Part shown: one piece after another, positions 1-5,178 of the stretch
Layout: every line of letters begins with the position of its first letter
How positions within the stretch are numbered: position 1 is the first letter of the stretch
Origin: Caldifarciminota bacterium
GTDB taxonomy: Bacteria; Hydrothermota; Hydrothermia; B15-G9
Assembly: GCA_027064565.1 (NCBI GenBank)
Contig: JAMOPK010000386.1
Location: forward strand, 1-5,819
Direction: 5' to 3'
DNA: 5,819 bases
The notes under the pieces: generated by a model
Seen by the model: the letters and a program-made list of their open reading frames with translations, nothing else
Databases searched by the model: none
Told to the model about the DNA's origin: nothing
Program-made: the position numbers and the translations under genes

Positions 1-516
1 TCCGTGTTTTTTCAGCACCGGCCCACATTCTTCCGGACTGCGCGGATGAAAAAGTCTATGGTCTATCCCCATGTGGATGGGCTGTATCGAATCCGGTGGC
101 AGGTGGGGATATTCTTTGAGTATTTCGTCCTTTACGAATCGGGAAGGGGTGATTATTCCGTTTATGCCGATTTTGAGTGCGGTGGCCAGCCAGGATTTTC
201 CGGGGCCGTAAAGGTCATGCAGGGTGATGACTATCGGGACATTGCTCATTTTTACGGCTCTGCCCCTCAGACCGTGAAACAGATCCGGTTTCCTGCCCAT
301 GAGGAGCGTCCCTTCGATTACACCGCCCCAATTTCCCAATCCTGTGGCTTTCAATATGTTAGATGGCTGTTTTATCAGGCGGCTCAGGGCATAGAATTTC
401 CAGACTCTCAATCCGATTTTTTCCAGCCGGAAAATCAGGTTTTCCGAATAAATCCTGATGCCCCGCGGGGGGACGAGCAGATCACTGGCATCCACACCGA
501 CAGGGAGATTTTTCAT
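1..516 (-). CDS. GT4-type glycosyltransferase, N-terminal part (runs off the window)
   Basis: The gene is open at the low-coordinate edge; 172 codons are visible from an ATG at 516-514, with no stop. The protein opens with MKNLPVGVDASDLLVPPRGI, then YSENLIFRLEK, the usual GT4 opening (hydrophobic strand, Asp, then a Gly-Ile plus Tyr...Leu helix where the acceptor binds). PDLFHGLRG, the strand VPIVITLHDL, and ITPSRFVKDEIL followed by HMGIDHRLFHP are characteristic of the N-terminal Rossmann half and linker of group 1 glycosyltransferases. The C-terminal half with the nucleotide-sugar site lies outside the window, so donor and acceptor cannot be told. GT4 enzymes usually act in the cytoplasm on exopolysaccharide, lipopolysaccharide O-chain or glycolipid. 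An in-frame TGA lies two codons upstream of the ATG, so this is the furthest possible start. No good Shine-Dalgarno is visible in the 18 bases after the previous stop, so translation may depend on coupling. Confidence 0.87.
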   Translation of the reverse strand, partial: MKNLPVGVDASDLLVPPRGIRIYSENLIFRLEKIGLRVWKFYALSRLIKQPSNILKATGLGNWGGVIEGTLLMGRKPDLFHGLRGRAVKMSNVPIVITLHDLYGPGKSWLATALKIGINGIITPSRFVKDEILKEYPHLPPDSIQPIHMGIDHRLFHPRSPEECGPVLKKHG

Positions 517-534
517 AGATCAAACGAACTTTGT

Positions 535-1362
535 TCAGCGCTCCGTATCACTTTCCGGCTGGCAGTTGATCAGATTGTCTTCAATCAGCTTCCTCAAGCT
601 ATCAGGTGATAACTTTCCCTCCGGAATGAACACCCTGCATGTCCCGGATATCGGCAAAGGCTGTCCTGTGGCTATTTCATAGGCATATCGAATGGCCTCT
701 GCCTGTGCCCCAACTATTTCCACCTTTATTTTCTTTCCTGTGGAATCGGTCCCTATAACTGTTATTTTGGTTGGTGATTGTTTTTGACCGCTTTGCTCTG
801 GTTTTTGTGTAGGCTGTGGCTGGGGCTGATAGGACATTGTTGTTGATACAGTTCCTCTTTCCACAATGGTTGAAAGGTTGGAAGATTTGGATTTGGAAGC
901 AGATGGGCGTTTGACACGACTTTTCTTTTTTGACGTTTTAACTGTGACCTTTGTTTTCCCCTCCGAAGAAGAGCGGGGTTTTGAGAATTTTACATCGACT
1001 ATCAGGGAACTCCCTATAATTTTTGCATTATAAGTGAATTTTGATGGCGGCACCACAGAAATCCTGATTGCTTTCAAAGGTGTGTTCCTCAAGTCTTCGG
1101 CGATTATTTTTGCACCGGCCACCCTTGTGCTGCGAGGCGGTTTGACACTGGCCGGTTGGTTAAACACATCTATCGCCAGCGAATTGCCTATTCTGGATAT
1201 GTGCACATCTGTCGAAGCTATTTTCAGAGAGATACCAGTAGGCGTTTCCGACACTTTCATATAGAGCCTTTTAGCCAGAACCGAGCTCGGTGCGAGTGAA
1301 ATTAGCAGAGTCATCAGGATTAGGTTTTCTTTGATGCCGCGATTTTTGAGGAAAAGACCCAT
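535..1362 (-). CDS. Exported AMIN-like domain protein with basic linker and two-cysteine C-terminal region
   Basis: This 275-residue protein has a signal peptide: a basic stretch at about 6-11, a hydrophobic core at 14-29, and a likely cleavage after VLA at residue 30. Residues 31-128 look like an AMIN-type beta-sandwich: two similar halves with alternating hydrophobic strands, including GNSLAIDVFN, the segment LRNTPLKAIRISVVPP, and a closing GSSLIVDVKF. Residues of about 129-190 form a low-complexity linker rich in Lys, Ser and Arg, then Gln-Pro repeats. The C-terminal region (about 195-275) looks folded and carries the only two cysteines of the mature protein, C242 and C267, which could form a disulfide after export. 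AMIN domains occur at the N-terminus of PilQ secretins and in AmiC, where they bind peptidoglycan or help localisation; no secretin domain follows here. The ATG is preceded by AGGAG at 7 bases, inside the end of the upstream gene, and only 2 bases separate the two genes. The AMIN call is by eye; the C-terminal region is unrecognised. Confidence 0.8.
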   Translation of the reverse strand: MGLFLKNRGIKENLILMTLLISLAPSSVLAKRLYMKVSETPTGISLKIASTDVHISRIGNSLAIDVFNQPASVKPPRSTRVAGAKIIAEDLRNTPLKAIRISVVPPSKFTYNAKIIGSSLIVDVKFSKPRSSSEGKTKVTVKTSKKKSRVKRPSASKSKSSNLSTIVERGTVSTTMSYQPQPQPTQKPEQSGQKQSPTKITVIGTDSTGKKIKVEIVGAQAEAIRYAYEIATGQPLPISGTCRVFIPEGKLSPDSLRKLIEDNLINCQPESDTER

Positions 1363-1364
1363 GA

Positions 1365-1799
1365 TTATTCTCCTCCCTTGAACACAATTTTGCGGTCTGA
1401 TCCTTTTATCGATTCAAACATAACAGTATCCCCCTCAATGGATACCCGCCAATCGGCCACAACAGAATTTTCCGGGAGGACATAATTCCTACCCCATTTG
1501 TCCTCAAATATCACCGTCGGTATTCGAGGGCCGACAATAACACCTTTGAATTGCAGAATTTCGGGGGTAAATTCAAATTTTACTGAGTCGGGAACCACGA
1601 CCTGGCTGGTTATTGACTCCAGTTCTTCTACCCTTTGTGTTGCCTGCTCGTATTTTTGAAGAGTGGTAACGTAAAGATAAGCGAACGCTATCGCCAGGAG
1701 CGTGAGTGCTATGATCAAGACAGTGCTCCATTTTAACCTTTTGTCCCCTTCACCAGGGGAAACCTCCTCCTCAACCGGCTTAAAATCGAAGTCGAGCAA
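1365..1799 (-). CDS. Bitopic inner-membrane protein with PilP/GspC-like periplasmic domain
   Basis: I place the start at a TTG (1799-1797), giving 144 residues, because a clean AGGAGG lies 8 bases upstream of it. A longer version from a TTG at 1835 (156 residues) would overlap the preceding gene by 20 bases and has no well-spaced ribosome site. The protein has an acidic cytoplasmic stub (residues 1-19), a basic patch KRLK, one membrane helix (about 25-46), a short coiled-coil-like segment (47-66), and a beta-rich domain (about 80-140). In that domain the order LQFKGVIVG, VIFEDKWGRNYVL, VSIEGDTVMFES resembles the homology-region fold of PilP and GspC, with its 'trait value, D-x-G-x-x-Y, closing I-x-x-D-x-V' pattern. 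Helix plus HR domain is the layout of GspC; in pili the same parts are split between PilN/PilO and PilP. Proposed role, by inference: periplasmic connector between the PilM-like protein and the exported AMIN-like protein encoded next to it. Confidence 0.78.
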   Translation of the reverse strand: MLDFDFKPVEEEVSPGEGDKRLKWSTVLIIALTLLAIAFAYLYVTTLQKYEQATQRVEELESITSQVVVPDSVKFEFTPEILQFKGVIVGPRIPTVIFEDKWGRNYVLPENSVVADWRVSIEGDTVMFESIKGSDRKIVFKGGE

Positions 1800-1807
1800 T
1801 TTACTTA

Positions 1808-1813
1808 CCTCCT
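1808..1813 (-). promoter_or_regulatory. Shine-Dalgarno site deciding the TTG start at 1799
   Basis: On the minus strand the bases read AGGAGG, followed by 8 bases and a TTG codon. The site lies just beyond the stop of the PilM-like gene (TAA at 1818-1816). No ATG occurs in this frame before the membrane helix, so a TTG start is likely real. Confidence 0.7.
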
Positions 1814-1815
1814 GC

Positions 1816-2583
1816 TTACTTTTCTCTGAGAGCAACCCCCAGAGCGCCGATAAATTTTGTTGTTTTTTCTGCCTCCGTGCTTATTGCTTTCACTTTCCTG
1901 AAGGGTTCAAGCCAGCTGGTTTGTATCGAATTGTTGCCCTCGCGCAGTTTTTCCATAAGTTCGTGTCCTTTCTCGATATCACCGCCGATGAAAACCGAAA
2001 AATTGGGAGTGGAAAAGACTTTCACACCGAGCAGATTAATGGTTTGAGTGATGATAGGATAACCCTCATCAGCCGGACGGCTTATCCCAACGATAAGCTC
2101 GCCCTCCTTAATGAACATGAAGTAATTGGCCACCTGAGTCAGATAGCCTATCACCACGTTTTCGTCCCGCCGTTCCGTATAGTTTTCCATAAAAGTTCGT
2201 ATGGCAGAAAGGCCGGAGACCTCTATGCCGAGCGGCTCTATCCCTGCCTCTGTGAGAAGATCATGGTTGGAACGCACAATCCGTTTCGGCACAAAAGCTA
2301 TATAGTTATTTCTGACCTGCCACTGGAATTCTTCACCTACCTGAAATTTCATGTAAAATTTCAACGTTTCCTTATTCGGCTTATCGGGCAGCCGCCTCGC
2401 ATGAAATTCGGGAAAAGCTATCGTCACCCATGCGTGGTCCCAGCCGATCTCCTCTTTTATTCTGGCAAGCGCCACGTCAAGCCCCATTCCCGACAGGATA
2501 TCTGCCTGAGTAACCCTGCCACCGCTTATCAGTAGATACCTGACTTCTCCTCCAACTATTTCTATGCCAAGGCTATCCTTCAT
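1816..2583 (-). CDS. PilM-like actin-fold protein, short and divergent
   Basis: This 255-residue protein has no signal peptide or membrane helix, so it is probably cytoplasmic or peripheral. Its layout follows PilM, which sits on the cytoplasmic side of type IV pilus machines and binds the PilN tail. The N-terminal SLGIEIVGGEVRYLLIS (4-20) corresponds to the first phosphate strand-turn; VTIAFPEFHARRL (53-65) to the 'alP...v..R.l' segment; AGIEPLGIEVSGLSAIRTF (113-131) to the inter-subdomain crossing; VVIGYLTQVANYFMFIKEGE (143-162) then SRPADEGYPII to the second phosphate loop; FIGGDI (198-203) to the adenosine loop; IGALGVALRE (245-254) to the closing 'A.GLALR' helix. It is about 100 residues shorter than typical PilM. 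The Asp of the 'GID' motif is Glu8, and the Gly/Ser-rich loops are eroded, so nucleotide binding is doubtful. The ATG lies in an 11-base overlap with the preceding gene, preceded by AAAGGAGA very close to the start and AGGAGG farther up. Assignment to the PilM/FtsA fold is by motif order. Confidence 0.8.
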   Translation of the reverse strand: MKDSLGIEIVGGEVRYLLISGGRVTQADILSGMGLDVALARIKEEIGWDHAWVTIAFPEFHARRLPDKPNKETLKFYMKFQVGEEFQWQVRNNYIAFVPKRIVRSNHDLLTEAGIEPLGIEVSGLSAIRTFMENYTERRDENVVIGYLTQVANYFMFIKEGELIVGISRPADEGYPIITQTINLLGVKVFSTPNFSVFIGGDIEKGHELMEKLREGNNSIQTSWLEPFRKVKAISTEAEKTTKFIGALGVALREK

Positions 2584-3754
2584 TCTCCTTTGTTTCCTCC
2601 TGCTGTTTCTCTTCCGTTGTTTCCGTCGATGTCTCCTCGGATGTTATCGTTTCTTCTATCTCAAACTCTTCCTCTTTCTGTTCAAGCAGGTTCAGATCAT
2701 CCTTTTTCTTGGTTATCACAACATAGCTGATCGTATTCCCAACCCAAAAGATAGAAAGCATATAGCCCAGCGCCATGAAAACTATTGCGTAGAGGAGGAT
2801 GCCGAACAGGAATCCGACAATCTGCATCACGATGTTGGCGTCAGGCAACGAATAAGGTCGATAAAGTATCGGGGTCGTCATTGTGACGTTGAAAAACGGG
2901 CGCAATGAGTTAACCAGACCGTCGGGCACACTGAGGTAGTAATGGGCGATCCTTTCGAGCGTCACATATTTGTCGCCCATAAGCCAGCTGGCTCCCAGAA
3001 CGGCATGGGCAATGTAAAGGGCGCGCCCGATGGCGAATACCCAGATGGCGCCAGCCACTATCATCACGGCCCAGAGCAGAAGCTCGTAAATCAGAAAGCG
3101 CCAGTTCTGTTCGTTTAGGACGGAAAAGACCTCAAAAAGGGTATCAAATGTATCCGATTTTGTCGAGCCTACAATTGCAGCTGAGATGAACAGGGAGACG
3201 ACAAATGCCGCCGCGAGGTAAACTATCAGGAGCACGCCGAAAAACGCCGGAACAGAAGAAAGTAGCAGGAAAATCTCGCCCAGATAAGGGATTTTGCCGA
3301 TTAGTCCGAGTATCACACCCATCAAAAGGATAGCGCCGATTATAAGCAGAATTGTGATCGGGGCAAAAACAACAGCCCGACCCTCTTTGAAGGCGAACTT
3401 CCGTGCCTTCGATATCTCATAGAATTCATTACCTTTGAGTTGCTCAAACGTTATCTTTGAAACTGCCACGCCGTAAAACATCATGATAACGAGAAAGACG
3501 AAAATGGCCACGTATTGGATCAGTCCGCCCAGCCGTGTCAACTCAGAGAACTGAGGCGTTGGAATAAAACGGAAGGCCTGCCAGATTTCTTTGATGTTCC
3601 ATCCGCTGGCAAGAAGCGAGATGTAGGACAACACTGCATAAGCTATGGAACTCACAAAGAGCGCTTCTACCATCACCCCTATCTTTTTGGCACTGAATCC
3701 GAATCTTGCAGCCCTCGGAATGTCTTTCCAGTTAAAATGCATTTTAACGGCCAT
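2573..3754 (-). CDS. Polytopic inner-membrane protein of unknown function with acidic C-terminal tail
   Basis: This 393-residue protein has about six or seven hydrophobic membrane segments: near 27-49, 77-98, 130-152, 158-195 (long, perhaps two), 221-245 and 310-340, with more ambiguous stretches near 250-265. Two amphipathic, charged loops, around residues 100-126 and 197-220 (the latter with DTFDTLFEVFSVLNEQNWRF), precede membrane helices and look alike in placement. I recall similar 'DxFDxLxxxxSyxxxxPxxxxxY' and late 'G..ISYVVI.KK.DD' patterns in uncharacterised membrane proteins of planctomycetes and other lineages, but cannot confirm a family. The last 45 residues or so are hydrophilic and dominated by Glu, Thr and Lys, probably a disordered cytoplasmic tail. 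The ATG is preceded by AAGGAGG at 6 bases, and this is the first gene after the only gap in the window. It overlaps the PilM-like gene by 11 bases. It does not resemble PilC/GspF, and no function is assigned. Confidence 0.88.
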   Translation of the reverse strand: MAVKMHFNWKDIPRAARFGFSAKKIGVMVEALFVSSIAYAVLSYISLLASGWNIKEIWQAFRFIPTPQFSELTRLGGLIQYVAIFVFLVIMMFYGVAVSKITFEQLKGNEFYEISKARKFAFKEGRAVVFAPITILLIIGAILLMGVILGLIGKIPYLGEIFLLLSSVPAFFGVLLIVYLAAAFVVSLFISAAIVGSTKSDTFDTLFEVFSVLNEQNWRFLIYELLLWAVMIVAGAIWVFAIGRALYIAHAVLGASWLMGDKYVTLERIAHYYLSVPDGLVNSLRPFFNVTMTTPILYRPYSLPDANIVMQIVGFLFGILLYAIVFMALGYMLSIFWVGNTISYVVITKKKDDLNLLEQKEEEFEIEETITSEETSTETTEEKQQEETKENEG

Positions 3755-3760
3755 GATAAA

Positions 3761-3767
3761 CCTCCTT
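3761..3767 (-). promoter_or_regulatory. Strong Shine-Dalgarno site of the membrane-protein gene
   Basis: The minus strand reads AAGGAGG, 6 bases before the ATG at 3754-3752. It supports this start over the internal Met5 (codon at 3742-3740) and marks efficient initiation at the head of the downstream gene block. Confidence 0.85.
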
Positions 3768-3788
3768 TTTTCTAATTTCAGATTGTGT

Positions 3789-3798
3789 GATAATTATC
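3789..3798. repeat. 10-base perfect palindrome next to the -10 element
   Basis: GATAATTATC is its own reverse complement and overlaps the downstream half of the proposed -10 region. It could be an operator half-site or part of the melting region. It is short and AT-rich, so chance occurrence is quite possible. Confidence 0.3.
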
Positions 3799-3824
3799 TT
3801 AATCTTTTTGTGTCCTTGCTTCAA
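3796..3824 (-). promoter_or_regulatory. Candidate sigma70-type promoter for the pilus-like cassette
   Basis: On the minus strand TTGAAG (3824-3819) and TAAGAT (3801-3796) match the -35 and -10 consensus at four of six positions each, with an ideal 17-base spacer. They sit in the AT-rich gap between the YchF-like stop and the membrane-protein start, leaving room for a 5' leader of about 35 bases that includes the Shine-Dalgarno site. The call rests on pattern only, and AT-rich DNA gives such matches by chance. Read-through from the upstream genes remains possible because no terminator hairpin is visible. Confidence 0.4.
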
Positions 3825-3835
3825 TTTCGGGTAAA

Positions 3836-4867
3836 TTATCTTGAGAATCTTATGAAAAGGATATCTCCATCTTTGACAACGTAATCCCTTCCTTCCAGCC
3901 TTGCAAGTCCCTTTTCTTTGAGCGCTTTTTCCGAGCCGTATTTCAGCAGGTCATCGTAGTGGTAGACTTCTGCTCGAATGAAGCCCTTTTCCATATCTGA
4001 ATGTATCTTGCCGGCTGCCTGTGAGGCAGTTGATCCTCTTTTTAGCAGCCATGCACGGGCCTCTTTCTCACCGGCCGTGAAAAACGTTATGTAATCCAGT
4101 GCTTTCAGAATTGCACGGAACAACCTTGATGGCAGAGGTTCCTCAAGCCCATACGCTTCGAGAAGTTCGGGACGCTCCTCAGGAAGCAGTTGCCATATCT
4201 CTTCCTCCACCGGCAGGGAGGCGTAGATGTATTCCATGGACCTGTTTGCCATCACCTGTTCGATTTCCGGAATATGCTGTCCAATGCGGTCCTCATCGAC
4301 ATTTATCACCACAACGCGGGGCAGGGCGGTGAGAAATCCGAAGCCACGCACCGCCCGCTTCTCCGTTTCCGAGAGTTCGATGTCGCTCACCCCTTTGCCT
4401 TCGGAAAGTCCTGCTTCGATTTTCCTGAGCGCATCGAGGACTGTGCGGTCAACTTTGTGGGCCTTGACCTCCTTTTCCAGTCTTTTGATGGCCTTTTCGG
4501 TGACAGCGAGATCGGAGAGGATAAGCCGGGTGTCGATCTCCTCGAAATCGGATACCGGGTCATGCGGCGGGAAACCGCCCACGACGTGGATCAGGGCGTC
4601 GAATCCGGGCAGTTGGTTCTGGATTTCGCCTGCCTTTTCCTCCTTCCAGAGGCGCCCAAACCCGTCGAAATCGTAAAGTTCGACATGCGGACGGGTGATT
4701 TTCTTTGAATTGTGTAGTTCGGCAATGCGATACAGGCGGGGCTCCTCGATTTCTGCCACCCCCACGCCTGAGGTGTAACCCCTTTGCCTGCCGCCTTCCA
4801 CGCCGGTCAGTATCCTGAACAGGGTAGATTTGCCCGTGCCGGTTGACCCGATTATGGCAACTTTCAT
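3836..4867 (-). CDS. Divergent YchF/Obg-like (DUF933, TGS) P-loop NTPase
   Basis: This 343-residue protein has the YchF domain order. The P-loop is GSTGTGKST (7-15), the G3-like DFDG is at 66-69, and NVDE (189-192) stands where YchF has its unusual G4 motif. A helical insert lies between (about 112-172, with the family-typical 'D..L...Ai.rlek..k' and 'LS..EK.A.R...FLT' segments). The C-terminal TGS/DUF933 domain (258-343) is well conserved: YITFFTAGEKEARAW, QAAGKIHSDMEKGFIRAEV, and GRDYVVKDGDI. Family members are ATP- or GTP-hydrolysing, ribosome-associated proteins with roles in translation and stress. The P-loop differs from the almost invariant GLPNVGKST of true YchF, and the stretch between G1 and G3 is shorter and diverged, so this is probably a paralogous subfamily and not the housekeeping copy. 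It overlaps gatC by 4 bases (ATGA), pointing to coupled translation. No gene symbol is given because of the divergence. Confidence 0.92.
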   Translation of the reverse strand: MKVAIIGSTGTGKSTLFRILTGVEGGRQRGYTSGVGVAEIEEPRLYRIAELHNSKKITRPHVELYDFDGFGRLWKEEKAGEIQNQLPGFDALIHVVGGFPPHDPVSDFEEIDTRLILSDLAVTEKAIKRLEKEVKAHKVDRTVLDALRKIEAGLSEGKGVSDIELSETEKRAVRGFGFLTALPRVVVINVDEDRIGQHIPEIEQVMANRSMEYIYASLPVEEEIWQLLPEERPELLEAYGLEEPLPSRLFRAILKALDYITFFTAGEKEARAWLLKRGSTASQAAGKIHSDMEKGFIRAEVYHYDDLLKYGSEKALKEKGLARLEGRDYVVKDGDILFIRFSR

Positions 4868-5178
4868 TGCTCTTTCCTGACATCTTTGAGCGGAGAAAGA
4901 ACCCTAAAATAGCCCTCTTTTGTGTCAGGTGCCGACTGGAACACCTCGCTCCTTTCGAGACCCTTGCGAGGGATATCATCCCGCATCCTCTGGATTCCTT
5001 CGTGCGGGTTGACAAGATTCTTAACGCCATGAAGGTCAAGTTCCTGAAGTTTCTGGAAATACTTCAGCATTTTCTCAAAATGGGTCTTGAGCTGCTCCCT
5101 TTCGTCATCGCGAACATCTATCTTGGCAAGCGAAGCTACCTTATCAATTATTTCGTCAAGATTTATTTCTTTTTCCAT
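4864..5178 (-). CDS. gatC: Aspartyl/glutamyl-tRNA amidotransferase subunit C
   Basis: The 104-residue length fits GatC, usually about 95-100. The N-terminal helix region has the pattern 'V..LAKIDV.DDE...L' (residues 14-30), followed by the helix FEKMLKYFQKLQELDLHGV, an acidic 'MRDDIPR' segment, and the hallmark end 'APDTKEGYFRV' (about 83-93). GatC is the small belt subunit that stabilises GatA on GatB in the GatCAB complex, which converts Glu-tRNA(Gln) or Asp-tRNA(Asn) to the amidated forms in the cytoplasm; its presence implies indirect charging of at least one of these tRNAs. gatA and gatB are not adjacent on the downstream side and so must lie elsewhere. The ATG has CAGGAG 7 bases upstream. 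The gene overlaps the preceding one by 16 bases and the next by 4. Confidence 0.93.
   Translation of the reverse strand: MEKEINLDEIIDKVASLAKIDVRDDEREQLKTHFEKMLKYFQKLQELDLHGVKNLVNPHEGIQRMRDDIPRKGLERSEVFQSAPDTKEGYFRVLSPLKDVRKEQ

Noticed and set aside
517..534. Possible terminator or promoter between the AMIN-like and glycosyltransferase genes
   Set aside because: Only 18 bases, with no hairpin, T-run or promoter match seen; the genes are probably co-transcribed.
4..609. Plus-strand open frame of 201 codons
   Set aside because: It lies opposite the glycosyltransferase frame, whose minus-strand translation carries clear GT4 motifs; the plus-strand product shows no recognisable domain and no ribosome site.
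1702..2535. Plus-strand open frame of 277 codons
   Set aside because: It is the antisense of the PilM-like and bitopic genes, which have motif order, start sites and tight gene spacing; the plus-strand product looks compositionally random.
2584..2680. Possible short tandem repeat in the purine-rich stretch
   Set aside because: On the minus strand it encodes the Glu/Thr/Lys tail of the membrane protein; the repetition comes from Glu and Thr codons and has no fixed unit.
4190..4708. Plus-strand open frames opposite the YchF-like gene
   Set aside because: The minus strand encodes a strongly conserved DUF933 domain protein here; the plus frames are shadows.
4560..5039. Minus-strand 159-codon frame across the gatC/ychF-like junction
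   Set aside because: It is a different frame within two well-supported genes, is rich in Arg and Pro, and shows no domain.
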